Shown here: positions 1 to 6,146 of the stretch, one piece after another | How positions within the stretch are numbered: position 1 is the stretch's first letter | Layout: the number at the start of each line of letters is the position of its first letter | Source: CAZGMC01 sp964526565 | Lineage (GTDB): Bacteria; Pseudomonadota; Alphaproteobacteria; DSM-16000; Inquilinaceae | DNA: 15,373 bases | Assembly: GCA_964526565.1 (NCBI GenBank) | Contig: CAZGMC010000098.1 | Span: forward strand, 1 to 15,373 | Reading direction: 5' to 3' | The notes under the pieces: generated by a model | What the model was told of the DNA's origin: nothing | The model's database searches: none | Seen by the model: the letters and a program-made list of their open reading frames with translations, nothing else | Position numbers and translations under genes: made by a program

Positions 1-96
1 AGCTTCGTCGAGCACCTGCTGGCCATCCCGCCGATGGCGGACGAGGGCGGGGGGCTCCCGCGCGCCGCGGTCAGGCCCCGCCCCGTCAAACTGTGA
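1..96 (+). CDS. C-terminal end of a probable type II antitoxin (5' end outside window)
   Basis: Frame 1 is open from the window edge to a TGA at 94-96 and encodes 31 residues, beginning SFVEHLLAIPP and ending RPRPVKL. A short stretch of the form 'SFxEHLLAxP', then an acidic/Gly segment and an R-P-x-x-V-x-L ending, is what I associate with the toxin-binding tail of Phd/YefM or FitA-like antitoxins; this is recognition by style, not a domain match. The stop codon overlaps the GTG start of a VapC-like reading frame (the downstream frame starts at 93), the usual translational coupling of antitoxin-toxin pairs. The DNA-binding N-terminal half lies outside the window, so the call depends mainly on the coupled toxin start. 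Confidence 0.4.
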   Translation, partial: SFVEHLLAIPPMADEGGGLPRAAVRPRPVKL

Positions 97-131
97 CCTA
101 CCTTCTCGACACCGACGTCGTCTCACGCTGA
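93..131 (+). pseudogene. VapC-like PIN toxin, 12-codon N-terminal remnant
   Basis: A GTG at 93 overlaps the upstream stop and starts a peptide reading (M)TYLLDTDVVSR before a TGA at 129-131. 'YLLDT(D/N)VVS' is the characteristic first beta strand of PIN-domain VapC toxins, with Asp7 as the first metal-binding acidic residue. A complete VapC is about 130 residues, so all other catalytic acidic residues are missing. I read all three forward frames from 129 to 258 and found no continuation of a PIN domain, so this looks like a deletion remnant rather than a simple frameshift. purQ begins 127 bp further on. Chance resemblance is possible for so short a peptide, but the start/stop overlap makes it less likely. 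Confidence 0.42.
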
Positions 132-258
132 GTTTGGATGCAATCGGAAAACTCCGCGACAGCAGGTGCCGGTTTTGAAATCGGGTCAAAGCCCCATCGG
201 GCGCCGGCGTCCCGGCGCACCCTTGCGCGCCGGCGCGCGACGGTCTACATCGCACGCC

Positions 259-948
259 ATGAAGGCCGCCGTCATCGTCTTTCCGGGATCGAACTGCGAC
301 CGCGACGTGGCCGTGGCGCTACATCGCGCCACCGGCTCGCCCCCCGTCATGCACTGGCACCGCGACACCGGGCTGCCGGACGTGGACCTGATCGTCCTGC
401 CCGGCGGGTTCTCCTATGGTGACTATCTGCGCGTCGGGGCAATCGCGGCGCAGTCGCCGGTGATGCGCGAGGTGGTGGCACGGGCCAGGCAGGGTGTGGC
501 GGTGCTGGGCATCTGCAACGGCTTCCAGATGCTGACCGAGACCGGATTGCTGCCCGGTGCGCTGATGCGCAATGCCAACCTGAAATTCGTCTGCCGCTCC
601 GTCGGCCTGCGCGTGGAGACGGCGGACAGCCCGTTCACCCGCGGTTACAGCGCAGGGCAGGTGGTGCGCCTGCCCGTCGCCCACATGGACGGCAACTACT
701 ACGCCGACCACGATGCCTTGCGCGTCCTGGAGGACGAGGGCCGCGTTGCCTTCCGCTATGCCGACGCCGACGGCACGCCGACCCCGGCGGCCAACCCCAA
801 CGGCTCGGCCGCCAACATCGCCGGGATCCTCAACGAGCGGCGCACCGTGCTCGGCCTGATGCCGCACCCGGAGCGCGCCACCGACCCGGCCCTGGAGGGC
901 ACCGACGGCGAGGCGTTCTTTGCCGGCCTGGTGACAGCCCTGGCCTGA
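259..948 (+). CDS. purQ: Phosphoribosylformylglycinamidine synthase, glutaminase subunit PurQ
   Basis: Class I glutamine amidotransferase subunit of FGAM synthase; it makes ammonia from glutamine for the fourth step of de novo purine synthesis, acting with PurL and PurS in the cytoplasm. The 229-residue product has the usual PurQ length. Visible motifs are the N-terminal VFPGSNCDRD, the oxyanion-loop region LPGGFSYGDYLRVG (47-60), the nucleophile elbow GICNGFQ with Cys86, PVAHMDGNY, the PNGSAANIAG segment, and the catalytic His203/Glu205 in PHPE. The frame is open further upstream (to 166), but the family N-terminus MKAAVIVFPG starts at ATG 259; there is no clear Shine-Dalgarno. purS and purL, common neighbours in alphaproteobacteria, are absent: a toxin-antitoxin remnant lies upstream and an opposite-strand gene downstream. 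Confidence 0.95.
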   Translation: MKAAVIVFPGSNCDRDVAVALHRATGSPPVMHWHRDTGLPDVDLIVLPGGFSYGDYLRVGAIAAQSPVMREVVARARQGVAVLGICNGFQMLTETGLLPGALMRNANLKFVCRSVGLRVETADSPFTRGYSAGQVVRLPVAHMDGNYYADHDALRVLEDEGRVAFRYADADGTPTPAANPNGSAANIAGILNERRTVLGLMPHPERATDPALEGTDGEAFFAGLVTALA

Positions 949-953
949 GCGCC

Positions 954-995
954 GCTCACCCGCCCCAGCTCACCCTCTCCAGTTCACCCGCCCAA
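954..995. repeat. Three tandem copies of a 14-bp repeat
   Basis: Copies at 954-967, 968-981 and 982-995 share the form G(C/T)TCACCC-C-CC-A; the first reads GCTCACCCGCCCCA, the others differ at a few positions. On the minus strand each copy holds a GGGTGA, and one of these TGAs is the stop codon of the small membrane protein gene (984-1160). It lies six bases beyond the purQ stop, between convergent genes. No stem-loop is evident. Confidence 0.7.
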
Positions 996-1160
996 GTACT
1001 GATAGGCCAGCGCCAGGACCAGCACGATTGCCAGCCAGCCGGCGGCGAAGGCGAGCAGCTGCCGCACCGGCCGCCGGAAATGCCGCCGGCCGCCGCGCGC
1101 CACGATGATCAGGATGATGGCCGCCGCCAGCAGCGACGCCCAGAGCGGTCCCTGTGCCAT
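984..1160 (-). CDS. Small two-helix membrane protein, 58 residues
   Basis: ATG at 1160-1158 opens a 58-residue product starting MAQGPLWASLL. It has two hydrophobic segments, roughly residues 6-21 (LWASLLAAAIILIIVA) and 35-53 (LLAFAAGWLAIVLVLALAY), separated by a strongly basic loop with eight Arg/His residues, which predicts a hairpin with a cytoplasmic loop. A longer open frame upstream is high-GC read-through and ignored. The pattern (short TM, basic linker, then a WLAIVLVLALAY-type TM) resembles the N-terminal membrane anchor of alphaproteobacterial TIGR02281-type aspartic proteases, but here the protein ends right after the second helix, with no DTG protease domain. It may be a free-standing small protein or a truncated relative; the family link is only an impression. 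Convergent with purQ, divergent from the aminotransferase. Confidence 0.6.
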   Translation of the reverse strand: MAQGPLWASLLAAAIILIIVARGGRRHFRRPVRQLLAFAAGWLAIVLVLALAYQYLGG

Positions 1161-1313
1161 GGCCCCTGCTTTGCCACGCCCAGGTCCGTCGAGCAAGCGC
1201 GGCACGTGTGGCCCGCCGCCCGGTGGCTGGCTGTCGGAGCACGGCTCTTGACGGCTGCCGAGCCGGCGCGGCCAACTGGGGCCCTCGTTCACCCGGTCCC
1301 GTGGATCCGCACC

Positions 1314-2465
1314 GTGCCTGCCAACACCGTCTTCTCCGGCCTGGGCACCACCGTGTTCGAGGTGATGTCGCGCCTCGCCCACGAACACGATGCCGTCAAC
1401 CTGGGCCAGGGCTTTCCCGACGATCCGGGGCCGGAGGACGTGCGCCGGGCGGCGGCCGAGGCCGTGCTCGACGGCTGCAACCAGTACCCGCCGATGATGG
1501 GCCTGCCCGAGCTGCGCCGCGCCGTGGCGGATCACGACCGGCGTTTCTACGGCATCGAGGCCGACTGGCAGAGCGAGGTCATGGTCACCTCCGGCGCCAC
1601 CGAGGCGCTGGCCGCCTGCCTGCTCGGGCTGATCGAGCCGGGCGACGAGGTGGTGCTGTTCCAGCCGCTCTACGACGCCTATGTGCCGATGGTGCGCCGC
1701 GCCGGCGGCGTGCCACGGTTCGTCACATTGTGCCCGCCCGACTGGCGGCTGGAGCGTGCCGCGCTGGAGGCGGCGTTCTCGGAGCGGACCAGGGTCGTGC
1801 TGCTCAACAGCCCGCTCAATCCGGCGGCCAAGGTGTTCGACCGCGAGGAGCTGGACCTGATCGCCGGGGCGGTGCTGGCGACCGATGCCATGGCGGTCTG
1901 CGACGAGGTCTACGAGCACATCGTCTTCGACGGCCGCGCCCACGTGCCGCTGATGACCCTGCCGGGCATGCGCAATCGCTGCCTGAGGATCGGCTCGGCC
2001 GGCAAGACGTTCTCGCTGACCGGATGGAAGGTCGGCTATGTGACGGCGGCGCCGGACCTGCTCGACCCGGTCGCCAAGGCCCACCAGTTCCTGACGTTCA
2101 CCACGCCACCCAACCTGCAGGCCGCCGTCGCCTTCGGCCTGGGCAAGGACGACGCCTACTTTGCAGGCCTGGCCGCCGGCCTGCAGGTCAAACGCGATTG
2201 TTTCGCTGCCGGGTTGGCCCGCCTCGGCCTGCCGGTGCTGCCCTGTGCGGGAACCTATTTCGTCAACGTTGACATCGCCGGCGCCAGGTTCCGTGGCAAT
2301 GACGAGGCGTTCTGCCGGCACCTGGTCGAGACGGCCGGGGTGGCGGCCATCCCGGTCGGCGCTTTCTACGCCAAGGAGCCGCTGCGCACGGTGGTGCGGT
2401 TCTGCTTCGCCAAGCGCGACGAGGTGCTTGACGCGGCGCTCGACCGGCTGGCGCGGCATCTTTGA
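1314..2465 (+). CDS. PLP-dependent class I/II aminotransferase (YbdL/kynurenine aminotransferase-like)
   Basis: Fold-type I aminotransferase transferring an amino group from an amino acid to a 2-oxo acid; the subgroup with methionine aminotransferase YbdL and kynurenine/glutamine transaminases fits best, but substrate cannot be read from the sequence. GTG 1314 gives 383 residues, a normal length, and the N-terminus (M)PANTVFSGLGTTVFEVMSRL aligns with the family; a GGA lies 8 bases upstream. Motifs: LGQGFPDD (30-37), the cofactor-phosphate loop SGATEAL (93-99), NSPLNPAAK (165-173), DEVYEH with Asp197 contacting the pyridine nitrogen, the Schiff-base Lys231 in SAGKTFSLTGWKVGY, and substrate-carboxylate Arg362 in VVRFCFAK. 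An open frame reaching back to 1080 overlaps the small membrane gene and lacks family character. The acyl-CoA ligase follows 106 bp downstream on the same strand. Confidence 0.9.
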   Translation: MPANTVFSGLGTTVFEVMSRLAHEHDAVNLGQGFPDDPGPEDVRRAAAEAVLDGCNQYPPMMGLPELRRAVADHDRRFYGIEADWQSEVMVTSGATEALAACLLGLIEPGDEVVLFQPLYDAYVPMVRRAGGVPRFVTLCPPDWRLERAALEAAFSERTRVVLLNSPLNPAAKVFDREELDLIAGAVLATDAMAVCDEVYEHIVFDGRAHVPLMTLPGMRNRCLRIGSAGKTFSLTGWKVGYVTAAPDLLDPVAKAHQFLTFTTPPNLQAAVAFGLGKDDAYFAGLAAGLQVKRDCFAAGLARLGLPVLPCAGTYFVNVDIAGARFRGNDEAFCRHLVETAGVAAIPVGAFYAKEPLRTVVRFCFAKRDEVLDAALDRLARHL

Positions 2466-2571
2466 CCGGCCCCACCGACGCCGGTCTGCCTTGCCCCCGG
2501 CCGCGGCCGTTTACATCTTCGTGTGTGTCGGCGGCCGCGCGGACGCCGCGGACGGCAAGGGGGATCGAACG

Positions 2572-4293
2572 ATGCCCGCTCCCGACGACGGCGCTCCGGC
2601 GCCCCGCTGGCTGGCGGCCTATCCGGATACGGTGGACTGGCACGCACCGCTGCCGGCGCGCCCGGTGCCTGAAATCCTGGACCGTGCCGTCACCCGTTTC
2701 GGCGCGCGGCCGTGCCTGGACTTCCTTGGCCACACCTCCACCTATGCCCGCCTCGGCGAGCTGGTCGCCCGCGCCGCCAAGGGTCTGCAGGGGCTGGGCG
2801 TGCGGCCCGGCACCCGGGTCGGGCTGTTCCTGCCCAACACGCCGTATTTCGTCGTCTGCTATTTCGCGGCGCTGAAGTGCGGCGCCGTGGTCGTCAACAT
2901 CAACCCGCTGGATGCCGAGCAGGAGATCGCCCAGCAGGTCGAGGATTCGGAGACGGACATCCTCGTCACCCTCGACCTGGCCATGCTGTACGACAAGGTG
3001 GCGCACATCCTGCCGCGCTCGCGCCTGAGGACGGTGGTCGTCGGCCGGATGAGCGCGATCCTGCCGTTCGGCAAGGGCCTGCTGTTCTCGCTGGCGAAGC
3101 GGCACAGCGTCGCCCGCGTGCCGCGCGACGACCGCCACGTCCGCTACGAGTCGCTGGTCGCCAACGACGGCCGCTTCACGCCCTACAAGGCCGATCCGGC
3201 CGACCTCGCCGTGCTGCAGTATACCGGCGGCACCACCGGCCAGCCCAAGGGCGCCATGCTGACCCACGCCAACATCTCGGCCAATGTCGAGCAGACCCGG
3301 CTGTGGCTGACGGCCGGCGGCCGCCGCGACGACCGCGAGGTGGTGCTGGGCGTGCTGCCGCTGTTCCACGTGTTCGGCATGACGGTGCTGATGAACACGG
3401 CGCTGGACATCGGCGCCGAGCTCGTCCTGCTGCCGCGCTTCGACATCGACGAAGTGGCCCGCACCATTCATGCCCGCAATGTCACCATCCTGCCCGGCGT
3501 GCCGACCATCTTCGGCGCGCTGATCAATGCCGCAAAGCGCGACCGGTATGACCTGTCCTCGCTGAAGACGGGGTTCTGCGGCGGTGCGCCGCTGCCGGCC
3601 GACATCAAGGACCGCTTCGAGGCGCTGGCCGGCTGTGCCCTGGTCGAGGGCTACGGGCTGACCGAGGCGTCGCCGCTGGTTGCCTGCAACCCGGTGACTG
3701 CCCGGCACAAGCCCGGCTCGATCGGCCTGCCGGTTTCGGGCACCACGGTCGAGATCGTCTCGCTGGACGATCGGCGAACGATCATGGCCGCCGGCCAGCG
3801 CGGCGAGATCTGTGTGCGCGGCCCACAGGTCATGCAGGGCTACTGGCGCCGCCCTGACGACACGGTCGACGCGCTGGACGAGGACGGCCGGCTGCACACC
3901 GGCGACGTCGGCACCATGGACGAGGACGGTTACGTGTTCCTGGTCGACCGCCTCAAGGACGTGATCCTGGCCGGCGGCTACAACGTCTATCCGCGCAATG
4001 TGGAAGAGGCGATCTACGCCCACCCGGCAGTGACGGAGTGCGTGGTCGCCGGCGTGGCCGACCCGTACCGCGGCCAGACGGTCAAGGCCTATGTCGCGCT
4101 CAGGCGCGGCGAGTCGCTGACCCTGGAGGCGCTGAACCGCTTCCTGGAAGACAAGCTGTCGCCCATCGAGCGGCCCAAGCAGCTCGAGGTCCGCGAGTCG
4201 CTGCCGCGGACCATGATCGGCAAGCTGTCGCGCAAGGCGCTGCTGGAGGAAGAGGCGGCGCGTGCCGGACAGCAGCGGGCGGCCGCGGGGTGA
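2572..4293 (+). CDS. Long-chain fatty acid / dicarboxylate-CoA ligase (FadD/PimA-like)
   Basis: ANL-superfamily adenylating enzyme: activates a carboxylic acid with ATP to an acyl-AMP, then forms the acyl-CoA. ATG 2572 is preceded by a strong AAGGGGG ribosome-binding site and gives 573 residues, normal for FadD. Motifs in order: P-loop YTGGTTGQPKG (217-227), GYGLTEASP (360-368), HTGDVG with ribose-binding Asp445, the hinge region VDRLKDVILAGGYNVYPRNVEE, and the C-terminal adenylation lysine Lys551 in MIGKLSRKAL. The N-terminus (WLAAYPDTVDWHAPLP...) is the form seen in alphaproteobacterial long-chain acyl-CoA and pimeloyl-CoA (PimA-type) ligases. Chain length and dicarboxylate preference cannot be decided here. 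No beta-oxidation gene is adjacent. The 106-bp leader contains CCTTGCC (2489-2495), complementary to GGCAAGG at the ribosome-binding site. Confidence 0.92.
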   Translation: MPAPDDGAPAPRWLAAYPDTVDWHAPLPARPVPEILDRAVTRFGARPCLDFLGHTSTYARLGELVARAAKGLQGLGVRPGTRVGLFLPNTPYFVVCYFAALKCGAVVVNINPLDAEQEIAQQVEDSETDILVTLDLAMLYDKVAHILPRSRLRTVVVGRMSAILPFGKGLLFSLAKRHSVARVPRDDRHVRYESLVANDGRFTPYKADPADLAVLQYTGGTTGQPKGAMLTHANISANVEQTRLWLTAGGRRDDREVVLGVLPLFHVFGMTVLMNTALDIGAELVLLPRFDIDEVARTIHARNVTILPGVPTIFGALINAAKRDRYDLSSLKTGFCGGAPLPADIKDRFEALAGCALVEGYGLTEASPLVACNPVTARHKPGSIGLPVSGTTVEIVSLDDRRTIMAAGQRGEICVRGPQVMQGYWRRPDDTVDALDEDGRLHTGDVGTMDEDGYVFLVDRLKDVILAGGYNVYPRNVEEAIYAHPAVTECVVAGVADPYRGQTVKAYVALRRGESLTLEALNRFLEDKLSPIERPKQLEVRESLPRTMIGKLSRKALLEEEAARAGQQRAAAG

Positions 4294-4499
4294 GCGGGTC
4301 GGCGACAACCCTTCAAGTGCGAACCGCCGCATGACCATCTCGGGCATTAATCATAAAATAATATGCCATGAGACGAAAAATCATTCAAAACTCTCTCGGC
4401 ATGATCGACATGGCGAAGTGCCTGCCCTACAGTTCCGGTGGATGGAGGATCGGCGTCACCTCTTTTGCGGGGGGCGCTATTGGGGAAGGCCGCGTGCTC
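4294..4499. other. Intergenic region with AT-rich promoter-like island
   Basis: About 200 bp follow the ligase gene without a convincing coding signal. Around 4345-4400 base composition drops sharply to AT-rich, with TTAATCATAAAATAATATG and a TAATAT that could be a -10 element at 4359-4364, though no good -35 is spaced from it. The AT stretch is bracketed by GGCAT (4343-4347) and ATGCC (4363-4367), a 5-bp inverted repeat. An ATG at 4368 opens a frame continuing into the Cys-rich gene, but its first 42 codons have atypical composition and I treat them as leader. GGGGAAGG at 4482-4489 is a good ribosome-binding site for the gene at 4494/4500. Confidence 0.35.
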
Positions 4500-4718
4500 A
4501 TGGACCACGACGTGCCGCACTACCCGCCCATGGACGAGTGGTCGCGGATTTGCCGCTGCCTCCGCGATTCTGCGGATGATCTGAAACGGGAAACCGACGA
4601 CAACGGCGCCGACCTCATCGCCGAGCGGCTGCTGGCCGCGGTCGAGGGGCGTTGCGAAGACCACGAGCGCTGCTCGTCCTGTCCGGTCCGCTGCTGGGCG
4701 CCGCGGCTGGTCCTGTGA
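4500..4718 (+). CDS. Small Cys-rich hypothetical protein, 72 residues
   Basis: Not recognised as a named family. ATG 4500 (or GTG 4494, two codons earlier) follows GGGGAAGG at 4482-4489. The product is acidic in the middle and has six cysteines: Cys18 and Cys20 (CRC) near the N-terminus, and Cys52, Cys58, Cys61 and Cys65 in the C-terminal segment CEDHERCSSCPVRCW (C-x5-C-x2-C-x3-C, with His55). This spacing suggests a metal (Zn) or Fe-S site, but this is inference. The same frame is open from ATG 4368, giving 116 residues; that extension is lower in GC and less protein-like. No coherent opposite-strand protein competes here. It converges on the unrecognised minus-strand gene ending at 4742. 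Confidence 0.55.
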   Translation: MDHDVPHYPPMDEWSRICRCLRDSADDLKRETDDNGADLIAERLLAAVEGRCEDHERCSSCPVRCWAPRLVL

Positions 4719-4741
4719 ATGCCGGCCGGCACGGCCTGCGC

Positions 4742-5314
4742 TTATCGGTGGCCATGGTTGGCGCCGCAAGGCGACGGCAGGAGCTCGGTTTCGGTGGTGC
4801 AGTGGACACCGGTTCCCTTGGCATGCGCCGCGCCGCGAAGCGCCGGCTCCAGCATTGGCCACAGGTCGGGGTCGAAGGCGACCACCTGGGCCACTGCCCC
4901 GTCCACGCCCGGCAGCAGTACACCGCGCAACGTAGGCTTGCCCGACAGCGACCGTGCTGACCAGGGCGCCCCGGCCAGGGCGGCGCCCAGCGCCGAGAGG
5001 TCGACGGGCGGCGGCTCGTCCCCCGACAGCACCATGACGATCTGTCCCTGTTGGCTCCAGTCGAATCCCGCGATATCGAATGCCGCCACAACGGTTTCCG
5101 GGCCGGTGGTGGCCGTCAGCGTCATGGCCGGTTGGCCGCCGACAAGGCGACGGTTGAGGGTCGGCCGCACCGCGTGATGCCAGCGCGGCGGATCGCCGGC
5201 GGCGCGGACCCAGCCCTGCTGCGGCGCCAGATCCGACATGACCGGCGACAGGTACGCCACCGGGCCGCAGGCGCAGAGGGCCTCGGCCAGCACCGATGCC
5301 AGCGGCGGCGGCAA
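4742..5314 (-). CDS. Unrecognised protein, probably frameshifted at its 5' end
   Basis: The minus-strand frame ending at 4742 encodes a coherent 190-residue mixed alpha/beta-type protein (segments such as PETVVAAFDIAGFDW, QIVMVLSGDEPPPVDLSAL and AVAQVVAFDPDLWPML) with no signal peptide or membrane helix; I do not know the family. The first in-frame start codon is TTG 5314, without a ribosome-binding site. The same frame stays protein-like further upstream (LPAVGEGRAWLLAWRIDPWP) until a 13-bp tandem duplication at 5385-5410. Removing one copy joins it to GTG 5417, which has GGAA and GGA upstream, giving a 220-residue product starting (M)NSRWQLPAVGEG. I infer that the duplication broke the original start. 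The gene is therefore either inactive, translated weakly from TTG 5314, or switched by repeat number. A sequencing or assembly error cannot be excluded. Confidence 0.6.
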   Translation of the reverse strand: MPPPLASVLAEALCACGPVAYLSPVMSDLAPQQGWVRAAGDPPRWHHAVRPTLNRRLVGGQPAMTLTATTGPETVVAAFDIAGFDWSQQGQIVMVLSGDEPPPVDLSALGAALAGAPWSARSLSGKPTLRGVLLPGVDGAVAQVVAFDPDLWPMLEPALRGAAHAKGTGVHCTTETELLPSPCGANHGHR

Positions 5315-5384
5315 GCCGGCGTCGACCGGCCACGGATCGATCCGCCAGGCGAGCAGCCATGCACGACCCTCGCCGACAGCCGGC

Positions 5385-5410
5385 AGTTGCCATCGCGAGT
5401 TGCCATCGCG
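5385..5410. repeat. 13-bp perfect tandem duplication inside a gene start
   Basis: AGTTGCCATCGCG occurs twice back to back (5385-5397 and 5398-5410), followed by the first four bases again (AGTT, 5411-5414). The terminal AGTT repeats are what replication slippage would use. Thirteen is not a multiple of three, so gain or loss of a copy changes the reading frame of the minus-strand gene whose best start is GTG 5417. Confidence 0.85.
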
Positions 5411-5621
5411 AGTTCACACCGTCCGTTCCGGCCGATCCCGCTGGATGAAACAGTGGGAAGGCCGGCGGGCGAAGTCCCCTTCGGCGCGTTGTTTCTTGTT
5501 AGTTGACCGGATCGGCTGCGATCGACAGCGTGATTCGACTGGTGCCGATCATGGCTGCATTCCTTAAAGGCGAACCGGCACCAACCTACTCGGGCGCTGC
5601 CACTTCTGGAGCCGAGCGGGC

Positions 5622-5646
5622 CGGCGGCCGCAGTGGCTGGCCGCCG
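5622..5646 (-). terminator. GC-rich stem-loop downstream of the 63-residue gene
   Basis: GGCGGCC (5623-5629) and GGCCGCC (5639-5645) pair over a 9-base loop, extended by one C-G pair. It lies about 25 bases past the stop of the minus-strand gene at 5672. No T-run follows on either strand, so intrinsic termination is doubtful. Confidence 0.25.
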
Positions 5647-5671
5647 CCGGCGCCGGCGGAAATGGCCGCCG

Positions 5672-5863
5672 TCAGGTGATCAGTTCCGACCCGTCGGGGA
5701 AGACCCATTCGTGATAGCCGATGCGGATGCCGCGGGCGGCCTCGCACAGGCGCATCAGGATGCGCCGCGGTGTGCGCTCGGCGTCGGCGGCGTGACCGGC
5801 TTCGGCGGTGTGCGCGATCTCGGCCTCGTAATCGCGCAGAATATCGGTCGCGATGGTCGTCAT
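5672..5863 (-). CDS. Small hypothetical protein, 63 residues
   Basis: ATG 5863 gives a soluble product starting MTTIATDILRDYEAEIAHTA and ending GYHEWVFPDGSELIT. AGAGGG and GGAG lie just upstream of the ATG, supporting this start over a longer open frame reaching 6250. The first 45 residues are helix-prone and highly charged; the C-terminus (GIRIGYHEWVFPDGSELI) looks like a short beta hairpin with aromatic residues. One cysteine, no membrane segment or signal peptide. I do not recognise the family. It is divergent from the gamma-glutamyltransferase-like gene, and the 283-bp interval between them carries an AT-rich segment and a perfect palindrome. Intact start, ribosome-binding site and sensible composition support it being real. 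Confidence 0.6.
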   Translation of the reverse strand: MTTIATDILRDYEAEIAHTAEAGHAADAERTPRRILMRLCEAARGIRIGYHEWVFPDGSELIT

Positions 5864-5914
5864 GGCTCCGGCCCTCTGCCTGGGCGCGATCTTGAGGATC
5901 GCTGGTTCCTGTTT

Positions 5915-5955
5915 GCAGACACCATAATAGATGGGTCTTGATAATTTATTGACGC
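5915..5955 (-). promoter_or_regulatory. AT-rich promoter-like segment for the 63-residue gene
   Basis: In a GC-rich window this stretch is strikingly AT-rich. On the minus strand it contains TATTAT (5929-5924), one mismatch from the sigma-70 -10 consensus, about 60 bases before the ATG at 5863. The corresponding -35 position is not a good match to TTGACA, so the promoter call is tentative; the plus-strand sequence TTGATAATTTATTGAC could serve the opposite direction. Confidence 0.3.
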
Positions 5956-5982
5956 CGGCCCCGTTCATTTGGATGGTCGATC

Positions 5983-5999
5983 TTGTTGCGCTGCAACAA
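5983..5999. promoter_or_regulatory. Perfect 7-3-7 palindrome, likely operator
   Basis: TTGTTGCGCTGCAACAA is a perfect inverted repeat (arms TTGTTGC and GCAACAA, spacer GCT) in the divergent intergenic region between the 63-residue gene and the gamma-glutamyltransferase-like gene. Size and symmetry fit binding of a dimeric regulator. TTGC/GCAA half-sites recall those described for PhaR-type regulators, but no polyhydroxyalkanoate gene is in the window, so the regulator is unassigned. Confidence 0.45.
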
Positions 6000-6146
6000 C
6001 TTGCCGCAGGCACGACCGCGCGGGCGGGGAGGTGGCGGCTGCAGCGTGCTGGCATTGGCGGACGAAATCGGGCATAGCTTGATGGACCTCCCCGCGACGC
6101 CGCGCCCTCACGCTTCGAGAGCCCTCCGCAGCGACGGGAAACCTGC

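Noticed and set aside
2489..2560. Riboswitch or attenuator before the acyl-CoA ligase
   Set aside because: CCTTGCC can pair with GGCAAGG at the ribosome-binding site, but a single 7-bp pairing in GC-rich sequence is weak evidence and no known riboswitch pattern is visible.
2263..4347. 694-codon minus-strand open frame opposite the acyl-CoA ligase
   Set aside because: It is a high-GC shadow of a gene with all ANL motifs; its translation is rich in His, Arg, Gln and Val without domain character.
4347..5417. 356-codon minus-strand frame from GTG 5417
   Set aside because: After the first six codons it is Arg/Gly/Ala-rich noise; the protein-like sequence lies in the adjacent frame, consistent with the 13-bp duplication causing a shift.
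5467..5505. Plus-strand intrinsic terminator (CGAAG/CTTCG stem followed by a T-rich run)
   Set aside because: The stem is short with a mismatch, the T-run is interrupted, and no plus-strand gene ends nearby.
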